Of a stretch of DNA of 64,000 nt, positions 48,069 to 56,349 are shown in pieces (position 1 is the first letter of the stretch; the number at the start of each line of letters is the position of its first letter). Made by a program: the position numbers and the translations under genes. The notes under the pieces were generated by a model. That model was not told where the DNA came from. It was given only the letters and a program-made list of their open reading frames with translations, and searched no databases. The stretch covers positions 155,903,718 to 155,967,717 of the forward strand of contig NC_079134.1 of the NCBI RefSeq assembly GCF_945859705.1, given 5' to 3'. The stretch is from Episyrphus balteatus (taxonomy: Eukaryota; Arthropoda; Insecta; Diptera; Syrphidae).

Positions 48069-48505
48069 TAGGGGAAAGGTGCGAACAGTGAGACAGTGCA
48101 AACAGTGAGACAATCCATTTTTCTCTTTTCTGAAAATAAGCACAGTAACGCTAGTTTGGGTCAAAACGTTTATTTCCCCGTCTGCGTCTTTTAATATTGT
48201 CCCGACTAAATTAAAGCTGTCCATTTTCCTACACCGTAAAATATCACACAAAATCAGGTGAAAGTAGTTTTTGGAGTGTTATAAAAAGAGTGTATAACAC
48301 AAAAAAATCTGGTTAGTGGACAGAACTTTTTTTAAATATATATTATATTTGTATGTTCTTTCATAAAAAAATATCATGTAATAAGAATTCCTTCTCATTT
48401 TTTGTAATTTTATAATTTTCCGAAAAATGACAAAAAGTAAACAGTGAGACATTATGTAAAAGCAAACAGTGAGACATAGATTTTTTAAAAAGCAAACAGT
48501 GAGAC

Positions 48506-48794
48506 TGTGGGATTATCCACTATAAATTATAATTACCAAATCTGAAATAGAAATATTTAATAAAAAGAACTTCTACTGTTTATTTAAGTAATTCGATTTA
48601 TTATAGAGAGATGTTCTCTAGTTGACTGCCTGAATACGAATGATACATAATTAACAAATCTTGGCACAAGTCAAAGATAAGAAATAGGTATCATACGATA
48701 AATGTTAACTGTGTAATGTTCTGCCTTATGCAAAACCGTTCATTGTATACACACGCCAGATGTGTATACAATGTGGTGCACAAGTAATGCTACA
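48506..48794 (-). repeat. 3' LTR of the retrotransposon
   Basis: 289 bp, TGT...ACA termini. AATAAA-type polyadenylation signals in element sense correspond to TTTATT at 48579-48584 and 48597-48602. A perfect 13-bp inverted repeat, CATTGTATACACA (48741-48753) with TGTGTATACAATG (48761-48773), encloses 7 bases and lies near the U3 start. Confidence 0.93.
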
Positions 48795-48808
48795 ATACTC
48801 CCCTTCGG
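48795..48808 (-). promoter_or_regulatory. Polypurine tract
   Basis: In element sense CGAAGGGGAGTAT stands immediately upstream of the 3' LTR. GAAGGGGAG (48798-48806) is the RNase H-resistant primer expected for plus-strand synthesis. Confidence 0.75.
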
Positions 48809-48824
48809 CGAAAAAAAATGTTTG

Positions 48825-51800
48825 TTATCTGGGAATATTGAAACGAACGCGTCTTGTAGGAGTGGATGTGAATGGCAATTCGTTGTCTGTGCTTGGACGG
48901 TATGATGATGATGAATATCCAGATGGGCCAGGTTGGGATGTTTCTGAATTTGTTGAGGTGTTGGACTGCTCGGTGATTGTATCATTGCTAATGTTGTTGT
49001 TGTTTGAGCTGTTGCTGGTACTGTTGGTTTGGCTACTGCCGGTGGTGTTTTCTGATGCATTGTTTAGGGTGAACACTGGCTTCAATCGATCGATGGACAC
49101 AGTTGTTGATCGCCCAGAGATGTCGATGATAAAATATTTGTCATGTCTTGAGATGACACGATATGGACCTTCGTACGGTGGTGTGAAAGCACTGTGCGAT
49201 GCGTCAAGACGAACAAGAACGTGTGAACAGGTGGCGAGGTCTTTAAAGATGAAAACTTTTCGCTGGCCATGACGTGAGCCAGGAGAGGGTGCAAGATTTG
49301 CAAACTGGACTCTCAGACGTTCGGCAATATCTTTGGGCGATAAATGATTAGAAGGAGATGGTAAAAGAAACTCACCAGGTAATCTCAGCGGTTCACCAAA
49401 GACGATATCAGCTGGTGTGGCTTTTAAGTCATCCTTCCATGCTGTGCGGATGCCAAGCAAAACTATCGGCAGTGTGTCGATCCAAGATGAACTTTCATGG
49501 CACCGAATCGCGGCCTTTAACTGTCGGTGCAGGCGCTCGACCATGCCATTCGACTGTGGATGGAATGTGGTAGTATGAATATGTTTGCTGCCTAGTAGTT
49601 GACTGAGGGCATTGAACAGCTGGCTCTCAAACTGAACTCCCTGATCGGTGGTTATCCGAAGTGGCACACCATAACGGCATATCCAACCAGCGAATAATTT
49701 TCGAGCCACGCATTCGGCTCCGGTGTCTTCTAATGGAAAAGCTTCAGGAAAACGAGAGAAGCGGTCGATGATCGTAAGGCAGTAGCGATATCCCCTTGAT
49801 GGAATGTATGGTCCGATTATGTCAACGTGAACGTGCTCGAATCTACGGGTTCGAACAGAGGGGAAATCGTTCACTGGTGACACAACGTGGCGAGAGATTT
49901 TGTTTCGTTGGCATGCTAGACATGCACGAGACCAAAGGCGGCAATCTTTTCTCAATCCGGGCCAGACATATCGCTGTGAAACTAGTTTAACTGACGCATT
50001 AGCTCCAGGATGGCTGACACTGTGAAGAGATGAAAAGATTTTCTGGCGAAGTGCGACGGGCACAAAAGGGCGCAGTAATGGGCCATTTACATCGCAATAA
50101 ATTGGTTGGTCACTTTCGGTAATACTCACAGGCTGGAGACGTAATGCGTCATGTGGTGGATTCCGTAGTCGCTCTTGTAGTTCGTTGTCATCAGCTTGTG
50201 CTTGCGCCAGGTCAAACGAAGAGATGGCAGTAGCGATGGACTCAACACGTGACAAGGCGTCGGCTACAACATTGTCCTTGCCAGATACGTGTCGAATGTC
50301 GGTCGAAAATTGGCTGATGTAATCCAAACGTCGAAATTGCCATGGCGTGGCCTTATCTGAATTTTGCGAGAATGCATGCAGAAGTGGCTTGTGATCTGTA
50401 AAGATCGTCACAACACGCCCTTCCAGCATGTGTCTAAATTTTCGAACTGCAGCGAAAATTGCATGTAGCTCCAGGTCATAAGGGCTACGTTTACTCAGCG
50501 ATGGTTTAAGTTTCTGGCTGAAGAATGCGAGGGGCTCCCAAATTGCATTTCTTCGTTGTTGAAGTACCGCACCTACGGCACTTAGAGAAGCATCGGTAAA
50601 AACAGCCCACGGCAATGTTGTGTCTGGATAGACCAGTAGGGTGGCGTTCCGAAGTTGCTCTTTACAAGCAACAAAAGCATCTTCACGTTCTTTAGTCCAG
50701 TTTATTTTGTCTGAACTTTTGACATCGGGACCTTGAAGACACTTGTGTAGAGGAGCTTGGCACGTTGCTGCATTTTTCTGAAATTTACGATAAAAATTAA
50801 TTATGCCAAGGAACTCACGCAATTGTTTGACGGTCTCTGGTTGTCGAAAATTGACGATGGCTTCTACTCTTTCTGGTGGTGGGCGGATTCCTTCAGTGGA
50901 TACGTGATATCCAAGGAAATCAACCTCAGTTTGTCCAAAGCAGCATTTCGCAGTGTTGACCACAACTCCATAGTCAGACAGACGTTTAAAAAGAATGCGG
51001 AGGTGGTTGCGATGTTCATTTTCGTCTTTAGATGCAACCAAAATGTCGTCTATATACGGGAAAACAAAGTCGAGTTCCCTTGTCACCTCATCAATAAACC
51101 TTTGAAAGGTTTGGGCTGCATTCCGAAGTCCGAAGGTCATATACGGAAACTCGAACAACCCAAACGGAGTTATAATTGCAGTTTTGCAAATGTCGTCAGG
51201 CGCCACAGGAATTTGGTTGAAAGCACGAACCAGATCAACTGTCGAGAACACGTGCTTTCCGGATAGATTCGATGTAAAGTCCTCAAGAACTCGAACTGGA
51301 TATCGGTCGGGCACAGTCCGTGCGTTCAGTGATCGAAAGTCACCACATGGTCGCCAATCTCCATTCTTTTTGGGCACAATGTGAAGTGGCGATGACCATG
51401 GACTTGTTGAGCGACGTGCTATTCCAAGCTTCAGCATTTTCTCGAACTCTCGCTTGGCGATGACTAGTCGATCTGGAGCAAGGCGGCGTGCCTTACTAGA
51501 TATCGGAGGACCACTTGTAGTCGTGATGTGATGTTGAGTCACGTGCTTTGCTGGCTTGCAGATCCCATCAGGTTTCGTGATGTTTGGAAACTCCGCAAGT
51601 ATTTGCAACCATGATGAAGTGTTTGGAAGCGCCTTAACCAACGAAACATTTGGCATTAAACATCTGTTGCAAGACACTGAAAGTCCGGTTGTCGAATCCA
51701 AAAGTCGATTGTTTTTCAGATCTGGAAGTAGACCAAAGTGAGCGAGAAAATCAGCACCAACGATAGGCTTTTCGATGTCCGCAATTACGAAGCGCCACGT

Positions 51801-52118
51801 GAATTCTCTTCGCAGGCCAAAATTAAGAGTCAGGAGTGTGCAACCAAACGTTTTGATTTGTGACCCATTTGCTGCGTAAAGAGAATAGCCTATTTCTGGT
51901 CGACGACCTGTGGTAAGCTTTTTCGGATAGACGCAAAGATCAGCACCAGTGTCCACGAGAAAGTGGATTTTTGTAGCGCTGTCAGAAACGAAGAGGCGGT
52001 GTGATTTGAGTGAGGAGTCGTGTACCGCTATTATCGACTCCCTGCTCCGTTTCCCGAAAAGTTGCAAGGAGAGCGGCAATTTGTAGCTAGCTCTCCCCAT
52101 GTGGCGTGATACCAGCAA
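48825..52118 (-). CDS. Retrotransposon Pol (protease, RT, RNase H, integrase)
   Basis: A 1097-codon frame counted from 52118; the native protein is probably made by -1 frameshifting from gag at about residue 22, although an ATG exists at 52118. Domains: aspartic protease LVDTGAD at 54-60; reverse transcriptase about 224-410 with catalytic D295 (STVDL) and YIDD 355-358; RNase H about 500-625 with D509, E550, D575 and D620; integrase zinc finger H699, H703, C733, C736; integrase core D766, D825, E861 (DD35E spacing); GPY/F-type motif GPYRV at 984-988. The C-terminal tail after about 1020 is asparagine/serine/threonine-rich. All catalytic residues are present and the frame is uninterrupted. The order with integrase last is Gypsy-type; there is no chromodomain and no env after it. 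Confidence 0.95.
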   Translation of the reverse strand: MLVSRHMGRASYKLPLSLQLFGKRSRESIIAVHDSSLKSHRLFVSDSATKIHFLVDTGADLCVYPKKLTTGRRPEIGYSLYAANGSQIKTFGCTLLTLNFGLRREFTWRFVIADIEKPIVGADFLAHFGLLPDLKNNRLLDSTTGLSVSCNRCLMPNVSLVKALPNTSSWLQILAEFPNITKPDGICKPAKHVTQHHITTTSGPPISSKARRLAPDRLVIAKREFEKMLKLGIARRSTSPWSSPLHIVPKKNGDWRPCGDFRSLNARTVPDRYPVRVLEDFTSNLSGKHVFSTVDLVRAFNQIPVAPDDICKTAIITPFGLFEFPYMTFGLRNAAQTFQRFIDEVTRELDFVFPYIDDILVASKDENEHRNHLRILFKRLSDYGVVVNTAKCCFGQTEVDFLGYHVSTEGIRPPPERVEAIVNFRQPETVKQLREFLGIINFYRKFQKNAATCQAPLHKCLQGPDVKSSDKINWTKEREDAFVACKEQLRNATLLVYPDTTLPWAVFTDASLSAVGAVLQQRRNAIWEPLAFFSQKLKPSLSKRSPYDLELHAIFAAVRKFRHMLEGRVVTIFTDHKPLLHAFSQNSDKATPWQFRRLDYISQFSTDIRHVSGKDNVVADALSRVESIATAISSFDLAQAQADDNELQERLRNPPHDALRLQPVSITESDQPIYCDVNGPLLRPFVPVALRQKIFSSLHSVSHPGANASVKLVSQRYVWPGLRKDCRLWSRACLACQRNKISRHVVSPVNDFPSVRTRRFEHVHVDIIGPYIPSRGYRYCLTIIDRFSRFPEAFPLEDTGAECVARKLFAGWICRYGVPLRITTDQGVQFESQLFNALSQLLGSKHIHTTTFHPQSNGMVERLHRQLKAAIRCHESSSWIDTLPIVLLGIRTAWKDDLKATPADIVFGEPLRLPGEFLLPSPSNHLSPKDIAERLRVQFANLAPSPGSRHGQRKVFIFKDLATCSHVLVRLDASHSAFTPPYEGPYRVISRHDKYFIIDISGRSTTVSIDRLKPVFTLNNASENTTGSSQTNSTSNSSNNNNISNDTITEQSNTSTNSETSQPGPSGYSSSSYRPSTDNELPFTSTPTRRVRFNIPR
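51996..52055 (-). promoter_or_regulatory. Programmed -1 frameshift signal with predicted pseudoknot
   Basis: In element sense GGGAAAC (52055-52049) is read by gag as G-GGA-AAC, the phase needed for X-XXY-YYZ slippage; one step back gives GGG-AAA in the pol frame. Six bases later GGGAGTCG (52042-52035) pairs with CGACTCCT (52020-52013), seven Watson-Crick pairs plus one G-U. The 14-base loop contains GCGGT (52028-52024), which can pair with ACCGC (52000-51996) to make an H-type pseudoknot. Heptamer, phase and spacer are seen directly; folding and efficiency are inferred. Confidence 0.8.
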
Positions 52119-52900
52119 AGGCCGTTAGGTGATGGTGGTCGAGAACGGGATCGTGAACGGCTTCGTGGTTGGCTGGAAGCACGTGGATGTTGTTGAGTTG
52201 AATTTTTAATTGAACTTACCAGCTCGCTGATTACGCCTTCGAGTCTTGATAGCCGCGGTTCGAGTGGTGAAACATCTTGTTGTGTGGCAATAGAAGCGTC
52301 TACTGCTGCCACTTGTTGATTGGAAGACGAAATTTCCATAATATGGTCGGCGAGTGTGGCTAATTTATCCAATGATGTTTCTTGTTGCGTCGCTAGAATG
52401 CTTTGAACTCCAATTGGGAGTCTGCTCAGCCACTTGGTTCGAAGAACACTAATCGGGACATTATCCACAAGACCTTTTAGATGTCGCAAAAATTGAGATG
52501 GCTTGCGATCACCTAAAATTTCTTTGTCCAGCAGCTGATGAAGTCTCGACTCCTGCGATGAAGTTAATCGCTCGATGAGAGCAGCCTTTAACCTCATATA
52601 CGGAATTACTGCAGGTGGATGAAGGATAATGTCTTGCACCTCAGCGGCAGCAAAAGCATCCAGGTGGGAAGAAGCAAAGAAAAACTTGGTGGTCTCATCG
52701 GTTATACCAGCAAGATGAAATTGCCCTTCGAGTTGCGCAAACCACAGAGCTGGACGATCGGCATTAAATGCAGGAGGGCGGACGATGAAGCGCTGCATCG
52801 GTGTGGTATCAGATGATGGAGCTGGTGCTGGAGCTGGTGGAGGCGGTGGTGGTGTGTTGTTGGCATCGGCGTCGCTGGACGAAATTGTATCACCAGGCAT
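52031..52900 (-). CDS. Retrotransposon Gag (289 aa)
   Basis: Structural protein that would assemble the cytoplasmic particle and package element RNA. The start is the ATG at 52900 (MPGDTIS), since the frame upstream runs through the primer-binding site without an ATG. A proline/alanine-rich N-terminus (about residues 15-30) is followed by a capsid-like region with the FNADRPALWFAQLE block typical of this Gag class, then an arginine/serine-rich basic stretch (RSRSRSRSR, about 245-255). Near the C-terminus, C262-H265-C275-C279 form a CX2HX9CX3C finger instead of the usual retroviral CX2CX4HX4C. TAA ends the frame at 52031. It overlaps pol by 88 bp in the -1 frame. No premature stop; likely functional. 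Confidence 0.9.
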   Translation of the reverse strand: MPGDTISSSDADANNTPPPPPPAPAPAPSSDTTPMQRFIVRPPAFNADRPALWFAQLEGQFHLAGITDETTKFFFASSHLDAFAAAEVQDIILHPPAVIPYMRLKAALIERLTSSQESRLHQLLDKEILGDRKPSQFLRHLKGLVDNVPISVLRTKWLSRLPIGVQSILATQQETSLDKLATLADHIMEISSSNQQVAAVDASIATQQDVSPLEPRLSRLEGVISELVSSIKNSTQQHPRASSQPRSRSRSRSRPPSPNGLCWYHATWGELATNCRSPCNFSGNGAGSR

Positions 52901-52907
52901 GTTGACT

Positions 52908-52925
52908 TTCGTAGGGGTCACCAAT
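52908..52925 (-). promoter_or_regulatory. Primer-binding site (tRNA-Trp type)
   Basis: In element sense the LTR end is followed after two bases by TGGTGACCCCTACG. The 3' end of animal tRNA-Trp complements TGGTGACCCCGACG, so 13 of 14 bases match. Position between LTR and gag start is as expected for a minus-strand primer. The tRNA sequence used for comparison is general knowledge. Confidence 0.75.
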
Positions 52926-53214
52926 TGTGGGATTATCCACTATAAATTATAATTACCAAATCTGAAATAGAAATATTTAATAAAAAGAACTTCTACTGTT
53001 TATTTAAGTAATTCGATTTATTATAGAGAGATGTTCTCTAGTTGACTGCCTGAATACGAATGATACATAATTAACAAATCTTGGCACAAGTCAAAGATAA
53101 GAAATAGGTATCATACGATAAATGTTAACTGTGTAATGTTCTGCTTTATGCAAAACCGTTCATTGTATACACACGCCAGATGTGTATACAATGTGGTGCA
53201 CAAGTAATGCTACA
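52926..53214 (-). repeat. 5' LTR of the retrotransposon
   Basis: Identical to the other LTR except T at 53145 (C at 48725). It carries the same 13-bp inverted repeat at 53161-53193 and should contain the promoter for the minus-strand transcript. Ends directly before the primer-binding site. Confidence 0.93.
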
Positions 53215-53659
53215 GAGACATAAATTAAAAAAAAATCTATTATTTTAGCATGACTTCAATATGATATCGTAGTTTTTTTCTTTCGTTTTTTTTTTGGCTT
53301 TTTGTTATTTTTTTTTGAAAAAATGGGTTAAAGTAACATAAATTAATTAATTATATACTTGTCAATTACCTAATTATTTGACGTTTTCGTTAATTTTTTT
53401 CACCTAAGAATGTCTCACTGATCGCACCCCTTGCAAACAGTGAGACGTTTTGACTTTTTCTACATTTTAGTCCAATGTGATGCTCTCATTCATTCTTTAA
53501 CTACAAGTTTTTTTGCAACATTAAGATAAAATATGTCTTAAACTGTCTTCAAAGTTTCGTTAAGCTATCTTGAAAACATTCTAAGATATACCAATTTAAA
53601 AAAAGGGTGTCTCACTGTCCGCACCTCTCCCCTACTTGAAAGAGCTAGTAAAAATGCTA

Positions 53660-53760
53660 AGGTCCATTTTCTTCACTCGGAGTTGAACATAACTTGAGAA
53701 TTTTTAATATGTATAAAAATTCTCAAGTTTTGTTCAACTCCGAGTGAAGAAAATGGACCT
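53660..53760. repeat. Near-perfect 47-bp hairpin
   Basis: Arms 53660-53706 and 53714-53760 are inverted copies with one mismatch, enclosing ATATGTA. Each arm begins AGGTCCATTTTCTTCACTCG in its own 5' to 3' sense. It lies 26 bases beyond the TA flank of the GTGAGAC element. It could be a fold-back miniature element, a recent inverted duplication or a hairpin-RNA locus; no target duplication is evident. Confidence 0.85.
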
Positions 53761-53820
53761 AAGTCTATTCATTTGAATGTTGATAAACTATAAAGCCTAC
53801 AATTGGGTGAAGCTAATCAT

Positions 53821-53960
53821 GTGGGAGAGGTAGCGCAGTGCGTAGTGTACTGGCTTCTGAACTCGCTTGGTCTAGGTTCAATACTCAAGTGTGACGGAAA
53901 AAGTTTTTCAAATTAAATCATCATATAATAAAACGGCAAACACTTATTTTGTGGTACAAA
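53821..53960 (+). mobile_element. tRNA-derived SINE (plus strand)
   Basis: GGGAGAGGTAGCGCAGTGCG at about 53823 holds an A-box-like TAGCGCAGTGCG, and AGGTTCAATACTC at 53873 is a B box. The roughly 35-base spacing fits a tRNA head. It cannot fold as a full tRNA and runs into unrelated sequence (GTGTGACGGAAAAAG), so it is a SINE head or tRNA-derived relic. The right limit is an estimate; no target duplication seen. Confidence 0.55.
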
Positions 53961-54498
53961 ATACGCGGCCCACAAAAACCGAAGGAGCATAAATTATATA
54001 CCGAACGATAGGAAATTTCATCTAGATGTGCAGAATGTATACTTTTTTTTATTTTTTTTTTACCGAAATAGATAAAAATAATAAATTAAAATTGAGAAAA
54101 AAAAACAAAAACAAATGTGCTGAACCACGCCCTCTCCCTTCTGTAAGTGGAAACTTCTAAAAGCAAAGACGAGAACCTTCGAAGACATTCTCGAATTTCG
54201 AATAAAATAAAGTGTTGCATATTCTTAGTAGTAAATAAAGTGATTTATATAGTGTGCTTATTTGAGCATAAATAAAAGTTACAATTGGCACTCGAATTTC
54301 GAGTGCGGGGTCGGCTAGTGAAAAATTAATAGACTAAGCACCACATACAAAATGGAATAAGGAGTCTGATGATCGGATTGGCGTCCGTGAAACAGTACTG
54401 TAACTCTAGCCATAAAACACTTGGTGGTAGCGCCTTCAAGATGTTGTTGTTGTTCAAAGATTATAATAAAATTTAAATCGTTCACTACTTTTTGTTTA

Positions 54499-54927
54499 CA
54501 CAGAGAAAAATATGACCCGCTAAAAACTAAAAGATTTCCATATTGTTTTACCGTCCATACATTTCATAAGGAAATCTTATTAAAATCAACGATTAATAAG
54601 GTTTTTTTAAGGAGATTTCTTATTATTTGTATAGAGAAAATCTTATTAAAATTTGACTGAAAAGTAGATTTTTTTTCAACTTAGCACTAGAACAAAAATC
54701 GCGATCAATATTTTCATGGCAGGTTGCTTCAGGTGGTAAGGTGGGCGACTAATGATTTGAAGTCTCCAGTTCGATTCCCAGCCTGGTCATCGTTTTTTTT
54801 ATTTTTTTGCAGATTTTAAAACAATAAGGAAAACCCGATTGTTTTAATAAGGTTTCCTTCTTGGATGAAAACCATAGAGAAATCTTATTGTTTTTGTTCT
54901 ATTTTATGTGGTCTATTTTTCACTGTG
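54499..54927. mobile_element. TIR element E1 carrying a tRNA-like module
   Basis: Ends CACAGAGAAAAATATGACC (54499) and, inverted from 54927, CACAGTGAAAAATAGACC, flanked by TA (54497-54498; 54928-54929). The middle (about 54716-54790) resembles a tRNA: GCTTCAGGTGGTAAGGT as a weak A box and AGTTCGATTCCCAGCC as a strong B box. A second copy at 58031-59252 has the same module at the same place, so it belongs to the family and is not a chance SINE hit. Non-coding. Confidence 0.65.
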
Positions 54928-55156
54928 TAGGTAAATAAATTCAACTTTTTGAAGTAAAATGGTCAAAAGTAAATAATCAAATAAAATAGTTCTGTAAAAG
55001 TACATTTTATTAGCCGCTCTTAGGCTTTTTGACACCTTTTTCATAAATTGGCCTCTTAACTTTTTCTTTTTAAAATTTTTGGAAACTTTTAAAAGTATAT
55101 AATAAAAAAAAAGTGTGATAAATTTTGCATTTGTATCCGTATTTATTTTAGAACAA

Positions 55157-55320
55157 CGAGGTTTTTATCAAATAGTTTTGAGTTGTAGAAAAATGGTAGA
55201 TTTCTATTGACTTATAATAATTATAAGTCAATAGAAATCTACCATTTTTCTCCTAATTATTATAAGTCAATAGAAATGTACCATTTTTCTACTACACAAA
55301 ACTATTTGATAAAAACCTCG
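55157..55320. repeat. Long compound hairpin with a repeated inner arm
   Basis: Outer arms 55157-55223 and 55254-55320 (67 bases) are inverted copies with three mismatches. Inside, 55188-55250 is by itself a perfect palindrome (31-base arms around A55219), because the inner part of the right arm is present twice. The structure can fold in two mutually exclusive ways. Confidence 0.85.
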
Positions 55321-55447
55321 TTTTTAGCTATTCTTTTTCGCAAAAACTTATTTTTATGAATGTCTTTCACAATTTTGGAAGCATTTTTAGCAGTTTATTA
55401 AAAATTATAAAGTTGAGTATTTTTTGGAAATCTAAGAAGTTGTTTTT

Positions 55448-56345
55448 ACTTGCGATAAAGGTACTATACAGGGTGTCCCAAAAGTTAAAGTCGAAACGAA
55501 AACGGTAGATAGGGTAGGTGGTGACAGTTATCAGAAAAATAATAAAAAAAATCGCAGCCATATATTTTGTGAGTTATGGGCATTTGAATAAAAGTCGAAT
55601 AAATGGTCACCCTGTGATGGTTTATTATGTGCCGTGACTACAAATCTTAATTTTTCTCATTTTTTTCTTTTGTTACGGAACCTTGAATAACCCTGCTACT
55701 CAGCTGCATCAGTTTTAAATTTTTTGGCCAACTAAGTACCAAAAAATTTTACATGACTCTAATTCAATGAACCGTAGTGTAAAAAAAATGCACCACGATG
55801 TTTCGGCAAGTTGCCTTAAAAGTTGGTGTGTTCAATTCTCTTTTCAAAATGGTATAACATTGTTGAGAATAATCCATAAAAAACCGAGATAAAATTTATT
55901 TTCTTAAGAAATCCAACTTTTTTATTAGGTTATTTTTTCATATTATTTAAGTTTTTGTAATCTGAAAGGTTCTGAAAAGGTTCAAATTTTCGAAAACGGG
56001 ACAGTGAATTTTTTTGAAATTTTGTTTTTAGATATCGATTAGTGATTTCTACAAAATGGCATACCAATTTTATTTTAAAACTTTTATTTCAAAAAATTAT
56101 TTATAAAAAATTAGTTATTTAAAAAACGGCTCCAACGATTTTAGATTTTTTTTTTCTAAAAATGCACCTTAATATATCATATAAAACTGCGTACTTATTT
56201 TATTTTTTTTTTATTTGTTTTTTTTTTTTTTTTTTTGTTTTTATATACCTACATTTCCCAAGTTTCTATATAAAAAGTCTTAAAAACTTAAGCAACTTGA
56301 ACTCTAAGTGCAAGTTCGTGCGACCCAGTCGTGCATTTTATTTTT
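55448..56345 (-). repeat. G-family repeat copy G4 (reverse orientation)
   Basis: Reverse complement of G1: it contains AAAATGCACGACTGGGTCGC (from 56345 downward), TTGGTATGCCATTTTGTAGA, and ends with GCAAGT at 55448-55453 in the terminal position seen in G3. A 146-bp insert (55469-55614) interrupts it next to the terminus. Confidence 0.55.
55469..55614. mobile_element. 146-bp miniature element with CAGGGTGWCC ends
   Basis: CAGGGTGTCC at 55469 and the inverted GGTCACCCTG ending at 55614. The left flank is TA; the right is TG, a probable decayed TA. The CAGGGTGTCC terminus is common among Tc1/mariner-type insect elements. Inserted in G4; non-coding. Confidence 0.55.
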
Positions 56346-56349
56346 TTAA

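Larger units (their letters stand above)
48506..53214 (-). mobile_element. Intact Gypsy-type LTR retrotransposon, CsRn1-like clade
   Basis: 4709 bp with two 289-bp LTRs, 5-bp target duplication GAGAC (48501-48505; 53215-53219), a tRNA-Trp-like primer site, overlapping gag and pol frames without disabling stops, and no envelope gene. Domain order protease-RT-RNase H-integrase places it in Ty3/Gypsy (Metaviridae). The tRNA-Trp-type primer site and the CX2HX9CX3C Gag finger in place of CCHC are traits reported for the CsRn1 clade. LTRs differ at one site (48725 C, 53145 T), so insertion is recent and the copy may be active. Confidence 0.93.
48071..53632. mobile_element. TA-flanked element with AACAGTGAGAC repeats, split by a retrotransposon
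   Basis: Ends GGGGAAAGGTGCGAACAGTG (48071) and, inverted, GGGGAGAGGTGCGGACAGTG (53632) match at all but two positions and continue into AGAC; each is bordered by TA (48069-48070; 53633-53634). Without the 4.7-kb retrotransposon and one 5-bp duplication it is about 848 bp and non-coding. AACAGTGAGAC recurs inside at about 48101, 48440, 48465, 48495 and 53436 as well as in the termini, as expected of subterminal transposase-binding repeats. TA target fits Tc1/mariner-like elements. Confidence 0.75.

Noticed and set aside
47949..48251. 100-codon minus-strand frame
   Set aside because: It crosses the boundary of the GTGAGAC element at 48071 and has no recognisable domain.
48825..49100. Possible envelope or third frame at the 3' end of the retrotransposon
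   Set aside because: Pol stops about 30 bases before the LTR, leaving room only for the polypurine tract.
48760..49272. 170-codon plus-strand open frame
   Set aside because: Antisense to the pol C-terminal region, whose domains are unmistakable; its composition is that of reverse-complemented codons.
50757..51266. 169-codon plus-strand open frame
   Set aside because: Antisense shadow of the reverse transcriptase region of pol.
53821..53895. Functional tRNA gene
   Set aside because: A- and B-box-like motifs are present but acceptor and anticodon stems do not form; better explained as a SINE head.
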